Positions 12,485 to 22,599 of a stretch of 64,000 nt of DNA are shown piece by piece. Location of the stretch: positions 1-64,000 of the forward strand of contig JACEFZ010006306.1 in NCBI GenBank assembly GCA_014155875.1. Direction: 5' to 3'. The notes beneath the pieces were generated by a model. That model was not told the DNA's origin. It was given only the letters and a program-made list of their open reading frames with translations, and did no database searches. The position numbers and the translations under genes were made by a program. Every line of letters begins with the position of its first letter. Position 1 is the first letter of the stretch. Origin of the DNA: Cepaea nemoralis (Eukaryota; Mollusca; Gastropoda; Stylommatophora; Helicidae).

Positions 12485-12916
12485 GACCAGATTTGCTATA
12501 TGGCAGTGAATCTTGGAATATAAATGAATAAATTAGGAAGAACTTAGAAGCAACAGTGATGTTGTTCCTGAGACGAATGTTGTGAATTCCTTGGGCTGCC
12601 AGTGTAACTAACAACGATTGCCTGAAAGTGGTGGCTAATGAAACTAGAACATTATATACAACAATAATAAAGAGACAAACACATTTCTTTGGTCATGTGA
12701 TGAGAGAGGTATTGGAGAACATCGTAGCAACATAAAATATCACTGGGAAGAGAGGCTGAGACAGACCAAGAGAAATGATACTGGATGGATTGAGACTGTG
12801 ACATGGAAGAATATCATCAGCAGAGTTGATCCAGAACACCAAAGACCGAGATCTCTGGCGAGCCATGAACGCCTACACCAGCTGGCAGGGCACTAGATGA
12901 TGATAATGATGATGTC
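12485..12916 (+). mobile_element. LINE-F 3' end fragment
   Basis: 5'-truncated LINE tail. Broken frames read SESWNINE (the 'YGSETW' region), FLRRML, QTHFFGHVMRE, GRISSAELIQNTKDRDLW and RAMNAYTSWQGTR, all typical of LINE ORF2 carboxy termini. It ends in 'tgatgataatgatgatg'. The last ~115 bp recur at 24634-24745. Confidence 0.8.
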
Positions 12917-14034
12917 AAAATCAATAATAAATTGTGTATTCAAATTCTCATACAAATAACTTTTGAAAATATTTTGACTCATGTTATTATTATAACATCT
13001 TCATCAGCACTTTGCCATCAATGTAGAAAAAGGCTAATAATGATTGATGGCGTTAGACTGTTTTTCCATCTCTTCGAAAACTTTAGAAACAAAGTCAACC
13101 TCACAAAGAGATTGCGTGAGTTCCTTGAGGCCTATGATCAATTACCGGCCTGAAGCTGACCACGTCATCCACGGAGTGCCGATTAGTCCACAGAATATGG
13201 GTCCAGAACCAGGTGCACTATGTGTCTTAAATGTGTTAAAAGTTCATTTTGGCTTTTTAACCAAATATGATCCATTATGAGATGAAAGAAAGAAAGAAAG
13301 AAAGAAAGAAGAAAATTGGACAATCGATGGGTGATGTGATCTATAATTTGCGGCTGCGTTTGTTTACCAGACCATTTCAGCGTACATATTTTAGTCTATG
13401 TTGACATGAAAGCACTGGCAAATTGTTAAAATAATCCGTTGGGGCATTCGATCATATGACCACATGGTTGGCGGAGAAGCAACCTATTTACTGCGCTACG
13501 TGTAGTCTATAGTTATCATGTAGGTATGGCTGAATTCATCACATCATATGTAGATTCGACGAAAGTATGTTACAAATTTAGAACAATAATGGTATAGTGT
13601 GAAAAAATACTATTTCACTTAAGTGACGTGACTGGAACGGGACATGCCGATTTAATGTCAACCTTTATTATTTTCAGGTAATAAGACATAATTGCTTGGG
13701 AAACTAAAAAACACGCAATCATGTAATCTCCGAGCACAGATTATAATTTGTTAAGAACCACCTCTGAATGTCAATTTACTTCTCTCCATGGATAATATTT
13801 TAAGGCATTTTGTTTACTAATAAACATCATACAGTTATGTTAATTGGCATTTATATTTATAAATTCCCTGAGAAGACCACAGTGTAGATTTAAAAGCCTG
13901 GAATCACCAGACTGAGTATGCCAATAAGCTCGAGTGCAGTATTTGACAGAAATAGCAAGAAGACTGTACAGGTTTCCTTTCAAGCTAAATATGTCAGCAA
14001 ATTATTTTGTGACTTTTATACAGAAGGTGACTGA

Positions 14035-14036
<2 letters not shown>

Positions 14037-14098
<62 letters not shown>
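14037..14098. repeat. (TA)n microsatellite plus T-run
   Basis: About 30 TA dinucleotides followed by a T-run to 14112, at the left edge of the TFAM-like pseudogene. Confidence 0.95.
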
Positions 14099-14106
<8 letters not shown>

Positions 14107-14111
14107 TTTTT

Positions 14112-14912
14112 AAGGAAAAAAAACACATCAATAATAGAAAGAGGCAAGGCATTGTCAGGCAGTCTTAAGTGGCATGAACTCTATCCAGAGGGGAAATCTT
14201 GTTTGACCTTGCAACGTAAAGAACGATTATATAGATACAAGGAAGACTAGAAAACATATTTGGATATAATGACACAAGAACAAGTCGCTTAAAAGTCGAC
14301 AGGGTCGACTTAATTTCACCGGGTTTTATCCCATATGGCTCGGTCTCTTTCCATAGCACTGAAAACTTCGCACAAAGCACGAACTCCGTAGCTTGTAGCG
14401 ACGACCCACAGGAGTCTCCGAAACATTTAACTCATAAACCGAAGGACGCGGAACGGAATCGAACCCACAGCCTTCGTAGCACGAGTCAACACTTCGCCAC
14501 AAGACTCCCACAAGAACAAGTTTAAGCAGAAAAGTTGAAGAAGGAAAAGAAGGCAGTTAGAAAACTAAAATCTCTCCGAAAGCAATTGGGCATGCCTAAA
14601 AAACAATTATTTATTTCTGAACAGTTTCAGGAGCATTCAAGGCAACCGGTTTCGTCTGTCTTTAAACAACTTAGTGAAGCATGGCAGAAAATGTGCGATG
14701 CTGAAAAGAAAAGTGCAACAAGCAGAAGGCCATCGAAGACACGCAACATTATAAAGAAGATATGTTCAAATGGGAAAATGAGATGATAACGTTAGGTAGA
14801 ATTGCTGTAGTTTTGAAATCATTGTTAATGCAGTTAAATAACACAAAACAAGGTATGCCAGTGAAGGAAAGGAAAGTAAGATTTTCTACCCATGAAGAAG
14901 ATATTGAGCTTT
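14112..14912 (+). pseudogene. TFAM-like: Processed pseudogene, TFAM-like HMG-box protein
   Basis: Encodes remnants of a mitochondrial transcription factor A-like HMG-box protein, which packages and transcribes mitochondrial DNA. The end of the first box and the linker read SLKWHELYPEGKS, then KERLYRYKED and MTQEQV (14150-14285). A SINE then interrupts. The linker and second box follow: AEKLKKEKKAVRKLK, LGMPKK, SEQFQEHSRQPVSSVFKQL, AWQKMCDAEKK (14522-14720). After a frameshift comes HYKEDMFKWENEM, then LGRIAVVLKSLLMQL, stopping near 14910. The order and spacing match TFAM box B and its tail. The sequence is continuous with no intron visible. Two stops, at least one frameshift and a small deletion after PKK make it dead. 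The first box start is lost. Confidence 0.7.
14286..14508 (-). mobile_element. SINE-3, tRNA-derived, with perfect target duplication
   Basis: A 223-bp minus-strand SINE inside the TFAM-like pseudogene. Read on the minus strand it starts TGGGAGTCTTGTGGCGAAG and has a B box GGTTCGATTCC. A perfect 13-bp duplication CACAAGAACAAGT flanks it (14273-14285 and 14509-14521). Removing it and one duplication rejoins the pseudogene reading frame region. Confidence 0.92.
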
Positions 14913-15375
14913 GATCTATGGATGAAAGTTAACAAACATCGGGAAACATTCAAAAACAAAACAAACACACAAAATCTCCACGTCCTTGACTTGGGGACGT
15001 AACATAGAAGTACCTCTGAACTATGAGTGGGTTTGCCTAATGGCGAGGGATACTAGGATATGGAAAGTTAATCCACACGCAAAATTTAATCAAATGCTAT
15101 TATAAGTATAGTCTACGCTTGAGTTTTAAGCCAGCGGGCGCAACAACACAAGCACAACATCTGCACTTTATCTGGCAAAGATGCGGAGGCGGCCATCCAC
15201 ACTGCTAACGCAAATCACCAAATTACTGTCCACTAACACTCCTTCCTTGGTGGACCACAGTGGGTCGAAAGAAACATACTGGGACTAAGAGGACTTTATA
15301 AACATTTAGCTGACGACCCGGCCCGGCGTAGCCTAGGCCCTGGTGGGGAGCGTCTCATTTAATTCATAAAAGTAG

Positions 15376-18300
15376 TCATTCATCATCATCATCATCATCA
15401 TCATCATCTTCCACTTCTGCCGCCAAGCGTCGTGGGAAGGAATAATTTGCGTTCCAGCGCCCGGTGGGCGGCACTGGATAATGTCATTCTGTGTGGTTGT
15501 ACAATGTCTCTGATGTCGTCAATCCATTTTCTTCTTGGACGTCCTCGTGGTCTCGTCGCAGATGATCTTTGATGTAAGGCCAGTGATGGTAGCTGCTGAT
15601 GTTGCATTCTAACAACATGGCCAAACCACTTGATCTTCTGTCTTTCAATAAATGTGGCACAAGGTGTTGATCCCACAGTATGTCTGATAGTAGCATTTCT
15701 TACTCGGTCTCGGATTGTTAAGTTGGCAGCTCTCCTCAAGCATCTCATTTCACATGTGTTGATTTTGCGAAGGTGTAATTTGGATAAAGTCCAGGTTTGA
15801 GATTTGTAGCATAGGGTTGGTGTGAATATGCTGTTTATTATTTGTCGTTTTGCGAACATGGGTATGTTTGGATGTTTCAGTAAGGGTGATAGTTGATATG
15901 TAAGTGCACTAGCTTTTTGACATCTGATTTCAATTTCTCTGTCCAATCTGCCATATTCTGTGATCATACTTCCAAGGTATTTGAATTCTTTAACTTGTTT
16001 CAGAGTTGTGTTATTTATCTGTATACTTAGTGGGCCTGGCGATCTGCTAACTTGCATTACTTCGGTTTTGGCTGTGTTTATGCTCATATTGTATCTGCTG
16101 CAGGTTGAACTCAGATTAGTAATATGATTTTGTAGTCTGCTATCATCGCTGTAAAACAGGCACTGATCGTCTGCAAATAGAAGTTCATTTATTCCCTGTG
16201 GGTCAGTTGTTTCATCTGGAGTAAAGAGTTCTAAATTTTTGGAATCTGTTCTGTCGAGACTTGCTTCTTTGGAAATTCTGTCCATGTAGATATTGAATAG
16301 CAGGGGAGAGAGCACACAACCCTGTCTCACTCCTGTATTGACTGTGAACATATCTGATATACCTTCTTGTGTTCTTACTGCACTTTGGCTTGAGTGGTAC
16401 ATGGCTATGATGTTTTCTAGCAGTTGCCCTTGTATCCCATAGTCTTCGAGGATGGTCCATAATTTGTATCTGTCTACTCTATAGAAAGCCTTTTCCTGAT
16501 CTACAAACACAATATTGTGCTGGTCACTATATTCGATAGTTTTTTCACAAATTTGTCTAAGTGTAAATAATGCATCAGTGCAACTTTTAACTTTCCGAAA
16601 ACCGAATTGTGCTTTGCTTAACTGTTGTTCAAATATTGGTCTAGCTCTTTGTTCCAGTAGTTTTGCATACATTTTCCCTACATGGTTCAGGAGTGATATA
16701 CCTCTGTATGTTTCGCACTCTCTCGTATGGCCTTTCTTTTTCCATATTGGTACTATTATTGCCTGTTGCCAATCATCTGGGACTTTTCTTTCTTCCCATG
16801 CTATATTAAAAATTCTTGTTAGCCATTTAACTCCTGTTTCCCCACAGGCCTGAATAGCTTCTGTGGTTATTCCATCTGGACCTGGTGATTTGTTTTTAGG
16901 ACTTTTCTGTATAACTGCTTTGACTTCTGCAGGTATGAAATTTGGTTCTTGCTCTCCCTGGCTTTTAGGCACAAAAGTGAGGTTTTCTATGTTATCTGTG
17001 GGGTTAAGCAGTTCTTGAAAGTATTCTGCCCATCTTGCTAGTCTTTGTTGTGGATTAAATATCGGTATACCCCTTTTGCTGTTTATGATGGTGGTTGGGT
17101 TGTAGCATGCATCTCTGTTTCTCATTGAGGTGACACGTTTATAAAGTTCTCTTGGGCAGTCTTTGCTAAGGGTCGCCATCTGTTCACCATATGTTCTCCA
17201 GGATTCATCTTTAGATGCTCTAATTGTTCGTTTGGCATTACGTCGTGCTATTCTATAAGTAATATAGTCCTGTTCAGATTTAGTTGTGATCCACTTTTTG
17301 AATGCTGCCTTCTTTTTGAATATGCTATCTTTAACTTCGTTGTTCCACCAGGCTGTTCTTAATCTTTTGTCCTGCCCTACTTTCTTTGTTCCACACCTAT
17401 TTTCCAGTGTGTCGAGCATGGCAGCTTTGAAACATGTCCATTCCTTATCTACGCTTGAGTGGTCATCAGGGATGTTCTTATGTAGGTTTTGGATTTCTTG
17501 ACTGAATTCGTCTTTAACTGTATTTTCCTGCAGCCTCCTATAATTGATGACATGTGTTGTTACCTTTTTGTTTCTTATTTTCCTGTGTGGTGAAATCTTT
17601 TTGATTATGACTGGTTTGTGATCAGTATCAACATCTGTATTTGGGAGTGCTCTTAAATCTAATAGTAGCCTTATGTCTGATTTCCTAATTAGAATAAAGT
17701 CAATTTGAAATGCTTGGTCTATGTCATTCCATTTATACCAGGTTTTGGTGTGGCTACGACGATGTTGAAAAAAACTATTTGCTATTATTAGTCCATGTTC
17801 CGAGCATATGTTGAGTAGATGATGACCATTGCTGTTACAATCAGTCTCTTTGTCGCTGAATGGCCCCATGCAATCCTCCCACGGTGTTCTTCGTGTGCCT
17901 ATTCGTCCGTTAAAATCACCCATCACAACTAGTTCATCTGTCTCCTTGACATTATTTAACGTGTCTCCAAGTTTATCAAAATATTCGTCTTTGTCTTCGT
18001 CGCTGTAAGTGTCGTTACATGGGGCGTATGTTTGTATAAAAGTTGTTGTGTTATTTCCTTCTTTGATCTGTACTAGTATTAATCTTTCCGATTTGAATTT
18101 AGTGTTGATAATGGCTTTCGCTTTGTCTGGATGTAACAAAAAACCCACTCCATGTTTAGCTGTAGCTCGCTGGTCGACACCACTCGATATAATAACGTAA
18201 CCTTCATGTGTTCGTTTCGTGTTCTGCCCCTTTTTCCTAGTGTCTGCGAGTCCTAATAATTGAATATTTTATTTTTTCATGATCTCTACAAGAGCTGGTT

Positions 18301-18660
18301 CCTTATATTCAAGACCAGTAACATTCCAAGCAGCAAAAATCTCCTTTCTATTTAAAGTATTTCGAAGTTTAGCAGTTTTTGTCGTTAGTGTTTGTTGTTG
18401 TTCGGCGTCGGTGTGTCGTTCCGCGTCGGTGCGTCGTTTTCGGCGTGAACGCTGATAAGAGTTGCGTTTTTCTCTCAATTTTCTCCATAATTCTCGAGCA
18501 ATAGTTCTTGAACAAATAAATTCCCTACCGGTTTGCTGGACCTGTCGTAGGTTCATCCTTATTTGAATAGATTGATATTAGGAAACACGCACAGAACACA
18601 TTTTTAACACATAATTAATCTCTGAATCGAGCGACGCGGTTTACACCGCCACCCATTTCT
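15376..18660 (-). mobile_element. LINE-E, near-complete endonuclease/RT retrotransposon
   Basis: Minus-strand LINE. The 3' end is a (GAT)n tail at 15378-15409. One long frame covers 18556-15404. About 100 bp of possible 5' leader lies upstream to roughly 18660. It is inserted in repeat W. It is the best preserved LINE in the window, with a single internal stop. Confidence 0.85.
15404..18556 (-). pseudogene. LINE-E ORF2: endonuclease + reverse transcriptase, one stop
   Basis: About 1,050 codons in a single frame, with one in-frame TAA at 18271-18269 splitting it into 95 codons and an open 914-codon frame from 18148. The amino-terminal endonuclease carries AAWNVTGLE (Asn), LGLADTRKKG (the usual catalytic Glu position reads Asp), QTYAPCNDTYSD, VMGDFNGRIG, FQIDFILI and TDHKPV. 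The reverse transcriptase carries SPGPDGITTEAIQ, YRGISLLNHVGKMY, FGFRKVKSC, FVDQEKAFYRVDR (motif A, with Tyr where AFD is usual), GVRQGCVLSPLLFNIYMD and the catalytic box LLFADDQCLF. A LINE carboxy terminus follows with CYKSQTWTL, IKWFGHVVRM and RPRGRPRRKW. It resembles proteins annotated as craniofacial development protein 2-like or endonuclease-reverse transcriptase. Confidence 0.9.
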
Positions 18661-19210
18661 CTAAGCGCACAGAGTATGCGTTCGGCCCCTAGGCCCTCGC
18701 AGCTATTTCATTGACTGAAATCAAAACTTGAATTTGTAATTAAATGTATTACCTCTACCCGCCGTTGCAGATTTACTCCATTTAGCACATCTAGATCTTT
18801 GCTATTACAGTGACTATCATAATACGTTTATGATATAGCATTTATAACGAAATAATTTTTCATTTCTAACCACATTTACTTCGGGAAATCGGAAGTGCTT
18901 ATGTATTATGATGATTGCGTTATATCCCTTGTTTCCAGTTTTGCTTCCCGTTGCCCTTCTGTTTCTGAAGCGCGTAATGCCTTTTTCTTTCGTACTTGAG
19001 GAAAAATTTTTGATTTTAAACTAAGCAACTATCTCAGTTGGATCCGCGGGAGTCGGAACAACATCTGAACAAAATTTTTCTCAATCGGATAAACCGTTCG
19101 GGAACGCCTAAAGGACACACAAACAAACGTTCTCTTATATATATATATATAAAACAACAGGAGTCAGATTTAGTAAGCGTCAGCAAGGAGCTCAATCTGA
19201 ACTAACCATT

Positions 19211-19540
19211 GTGGCTGTGACAGCCATTGCCTGCATACTATTACTGATCATGGCGTTCTTAAAAAATGGGAGCCATTCTACCCTGAACCCTACAAACCGC
19301 CCAGGTAAAGTCACGTCAGGTATAAATAGACCGGGTACTGTTACGCCAGGTACAAACAGTCCGGGTACAGTCACGCCATGTAAAAATATCCCTGGTACAG
19401 TCACGTCAAGTACAAACAGCCCGTGTACAGTCACGCCAGGTACAAACAGCCCTGGTACAGTTAAGCCAGCTGCGACGGTTCTCAACAAGAGGGCCTGGTG
19501 GACACTCAGAGCAAGATCCGTAGCTAACTATACGTCATAG
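19211..19540 (+). other. Open frame over a 30-bp minisatellite inside Z
   Basis: A 109-codon frame with a hydrophobic start (TAIACILLLIMAF, residues about 4-17) and then about six 10-residue repeats of the NxPGTVTPGT type. These are encoded by a 30-bp tandem repeat at about 19300-19470. The homologous Z stretch at 37520-37690 is not open and has no tandem array, so the frame is probably fortuitous repeat expansion. A secreted or membrane-anchored repeat peptide cannot be excluded. Confidence 0.35.
19300..19470. repeat. 30-bp minisatellite
   Basis: About six imperfect copies of a 30-bp unit centred on 'gggtacagtcacgccaggta'. It is found only in this copy of Z. Confidence 0.88.
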
Positions 19541-20156
19541 CAGATGCAGCCTGTTTGAACACTATCTTAGTACTGACTAAATGCCCCCCCCCCCCCCCCT
19601 AAAAAAGAACACGAAACAAAAATAATAATAATAATGTCAAACGATAATCAGTACAATAAACATTCCCCTATGTATGATACGTTACACCTACCCTAGGTAA
19701 TTATAATTGCCATGTCAAAAGTTCACTTGTAGTGAGTCATGTATTTTCGCACAATTTCCATGCGTTTTAGTGTATATTATTCTGTTGTTGTCTATGATTA
19801 GCTTCATCGGTGATGTATGCATGAAATAATGTATGAGTGGAAAGGTATAAGAAGGGCAGAATATCAGACTGGCCTGCGTGAATAATTCTTATCTCTCTGA
19901 AAACCCTCGTTCGTTCCTTCGTCCGTTCATAGCGAAGTCTGAAGACAAACACAAAACACCACAGCTAGAAAGTGCTAACTGAAAACCTGCTGTTTTGACG
20001 TAAGTAAAACAAAAACAAAAACAAAACATATCAATGTAATAGTATGTGCACTTGATTGTGCCAGGGCCACAAGAAGAAGTGGTCATCCGAATGATACACA
20101 GGGACGTGGGACTTTTGGGTTGGCTCTGCCCCCTGGGGGAACAGCGAACAGCTATT

Positions 20157-20166
20157 TGTGTGTGCG

Positions 20167-20210
<44 letters not shown>
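20157..20210. repeat. (GT)n microsatellite
   Basis: About 25 GT dinucleotides, slightly imperfect at the 5' side. Confidence 0.95.
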
Positions 20211-20236
20211 AAAGGCCTTTTGTCTAAAATAAAAGT

Positions 20237-20478
20237 TTAGATTATGGTCGTCATTGGTAAGAAGGAAATACCACAATGTAATATACATGTAAATGTATAT
20301 ATTCTTAAACAAGTATATCGGTACAGTTATCTTGGAACAGTCATAACATCAGATGGGAGATGCCTTGAAGAAATTAGAACAAGTATTGCCATTGCGAAGG
20401 TACCTTTTGCAAGATGAAAAACATACTGACCAATAAAAGGATATCAATTGAAACGAGAAAAAGAGTCTATAATTCGTC
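20237..20478 (+). mobile_element. LINE-B internal fragment
   Basis: About 240 bp closely matching LINE-B 5146-5370 ('cttggaacagtcataacatc', 'gatgccttgaagaa', 'aattgaaacgagaaaaagag'). This is the region just after the catalytic box. Both ends are internal to the element, so it is a fragment joined between Z and R. Confidence 0.88.
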
Positions 20479-21100
20479 TTCCGTCTTTGCTCCCCATAAC
20501 ATTTCCTGATACATGTGTGGGTTTCCTCAATTATCACGCGCCCATGTCTTGATTCGGACACAGCATGTGTAGATTAGACAACATTGTGTTTACAAATTTA
20601 TCAACATTAAAGTTATAATGGGAAATAGAACTATTTCATATAAGGGACATAACTGAAATACGACTTAACGCTTTAATATCAATATTTATCATTTTTGTTG
20701 TAATAAAACATAATTCCTGGGAAACTTTAAGAAAAGCACATTCCTGTATACAATACAACAAGATCCAGGCACCTACTGTATTTTTTTATCACAACGTATT
20801 TTTACCATTAAAAAAAAAATCTTCTGTCTTCTTCTGTATGGATAAAATTATAAAGCATTTTCTCTAAAAGTAAATATCATACATGAATGTTATTTGGCAT
20901 ATACTTACAGCGCTATTTTCGTGGTATTTGGTATTTTATGGCAGGCACATACACGTGTGCCTTTTAACTTTAAATAAATTAGGAAAGCTGTAGGCATGGA
21001 TTAGTGAGTTAGTATTTAACCGCTAGGCTAACCGATTGTCTTGTCTTAGCACAAGCTAATAGTACACAAAGAAATATTTATAAGCACACACGATCGTTTA
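20479..21100. repeat. R unit 3, second half plus next unit start
   Basis: Runs from 'gtcttccgtctttgctcccc' through 'gtgtagattagacaacattgtg', the AT-rich block and the boundary hairpin at 20943-20962, into the next unit's start ('taaataaattaggaaagc', 'gattgtcttgtcttagc') to about 21090. Confidence 0.8.
20943..20962. other. Unit-boundary hairpin of R
   Basis: AGGCACATACACGTGTGCCT: 7-bp perfect inverted repeat with a 6-nt loop. Equivalent hairpins lie at 39980-39999, 41452-41471, 50425-50444, 52069-52088 and 62279-62298, with a weaker one near 34721. Confidence 0.85.
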
Positions 21101-21183
21101 TGCAAAATGAGCTAGAACCACATACTACTTCTACGGTGAAGAGAAGAGCGCAACCCTGATTGCGTAGGACCAAAGAAGAAACT

Positions 21184-21185
<2 letters not shown>

Positions 21186-21274
<89 letters not shown>
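21186..21274. repeat. (GA)n microsatellite
   Basis: About 44 uninterrupted GA dinucleotides. Confidence 0.97.
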
Positions 21275-21275
<1 letters not shown>

Positions 21276-21440
21276 TCTGACCGCCCTTGGTTAACAAGAA
21301 TAGTAAAGAAATAAGTTAAGAAGATTCAGGAACTAGGCCGACAGGGATTCCAGACAAAGAATTATTCCAGGGCTTGTTCTAACAACAATGATTGTATAAT
21401 TAGAATCTACCAACGAAACGACAAAGTAAATATAACAAAC

Positions 21441-21535
21441 TAGCTGACCCGGCCCGGCTTCGCCCAGTCCTTGGTGGGGAGCATCTCATTTAATTCATAT
21501 AAGTAGTCATATAAGTTCCCGTTCCCGTTACCGAC

Positions 21536-21608
<73 letters not shown>

Positions 21609-21835
21609 GACCCGGCCCGGCATTGCCCAGCTCCTGGTGTGGAGCATCTCATTTAATTCATATAAGTAGTCATATAAGCTCACGTTCCCGTTCCCGACTA
21701 TCTATCTGTCTGTCTGTCTGTCTGTCTGTCAGTCTGTCTATCTGTCTGATCCGGCCCGGCTTCGCCCAGCCCCTGATGGGGAGCATCTCATTTAATTCAT
21801 ATGAGTAGTCATATAAGTTCCCGTTCCCGACTGAC

Positions 21836-21905
<70 letters not shown>

Positions 21906-22415
21906 ATCATTTATTGGTTGCAGTTAGAACAACCTTAGATAAACGAAGACCAACTTGGTAATATATTAACTTGGGTAAATGGAGCAGCGGCAGCAGCAGC
22001 AGAAGAAGAAGAAAAAGGAGGAGTAGGAGCTGGGAGGAGGAAGAGGGAGGAGGAGGGAGGAGGAGGAGAAAGAGAGAAGAGGAGGATGGAGGAGGGAGAG
22101 GGAGGAGGGGGAGGAGAAGAGGAAGAGGGTAGGAGGTGGAGGAGGGGAGAGGAGGAGGAGGAGGAGGAATATAACGCATATGCCTGTAGATTTAATAATG
22201 GCTGAGGTTGTTCCATGTCTTCTTAGAGTTGGCGACAGTGTAAAGAAATATAAAATCTTCAAACTTTCATACTAAAAAAATATGACAGTGGGCTGCGCTG
22301 GAATGAAAGGAAGACGTGTAAAAAATTTCATCTCAATGGGATGGGCCGTTCGCGAGCGCATTAGGGACATATAGACAGACAGACAGACGGACGGAGATCG
22401 CCTTTTATATATAAG
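21441..22415 (+). mobile_element. Repeat W copy 2, with triplicated 5' end and (TCTG)n
   Basis: The 5' W segment ('gacccggcccggcttcgccc' through 'catataag') appears three times in tandem, starting about 21443, 21609 and 21750. Each copy is followed by a (TCTG)n run (21535-21608, 21707-21748, 21833-21903). A GGA/GCA-rich tract follows at 21980-22170, then the W 3' end 'ttcatctcaatgggatgggc', 'cagacagacagacggacgga', ending in 'ttttatatataagata' at about 22415. No protein is encoded. Confidence 0.75.
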
Positions 22416-22419
22416 ATAT

Positions 22420-22560
22420 ACCCATCCATGTTGGGTTTTCCTCTTGTCCGCTTACTCGTTAGGCCTCCCTCCATATACATCTTTTCCAGACTCTACACGC
22501 CCAAAGTATTTCATTTCCCTCACTTTCGTTTGTCTTAATAACCACATTTCTTTGACAATG
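22420..22560 (-). mobile_element. LINE 3'-end remnant (minus)
   Basis: Read on the minus strand, this short stretch encodes [19 protein letters not shown] followed by a basic segment, resembling the KxFGHVxR... region near LINE ORF2 carboxy termini. Too short to assign to a family. Confidence 0.45.
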
Positions 22561-22599
22561 AATCCCTGTTGAACGGTTCAGTGTGTTCTCTATTTCGCC

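Larger units (their letters stand above)
8735..13900. repeat. R unit 2, in three pieces
   Basis: One R unit broken by insertions. 8735-8868 has the unit start ('cctttttaactggaaataaattagg', 'gattgtctgg'). 9978-10372 has 'ggtcttagctcaagc', 'cttctagaag' and the 'ccgtgttgaatactgtcag' block. 12930-13900 has 'tgaggcctatgatcaatt', 'gatccattatgagatgaaag', a short (GAAA)n at 13284-13306, and the final AT-rich blocks. Repeat Y interrupts it at 8869, and the X/LINE-F block interrupts it at 10373-12929. Confidence 0.75.
15308..19150 (+). mobile_element. Repeat W copy 1, host of LINE-E
   Basis: The left end carries 'tagctgacgacccggcccgg' followed by 'catttaattcataaaagtag'. The right end carries 'tctcaatcggataaaccgtt' followed by 'ttctcttatatatatatata'. 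The same pair of ends delimits the copy at 21441-22415. LINE-E accounts for the interior from about 15376 to 18660. W has no visible protein of its own. I recognise this end structure from dispersed invertebrate repeats but cannot place it in a class. Confidence 0.65.
14960..20236. repeat. Repeat Z copy 1, split by element W
   Basis: Pieces 14960-15307 and 19155-20236 together match Z at 37126-38240 in order: 'cgtccttgacttggggacg', 'tggcgaggga', 'gtccactaacact', 'gggactaagagg', then 'ggagtcag.tttagtaagc', 'actgatca', 'aagtctgaagac.cacacaaaacacca', 'cagggac.tggga'. Element W sits between. Z follows the end of an R unit here and at 37126 and 49480, so it looks like an optional module of R. Confidence 0.75.

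Noticed and set aside
15376..15410. Target duplication for LINE-E
   Set aside because: I looked for a repeat of the left flank 'aaaagtagtcatt' near 18660 and did not find one.
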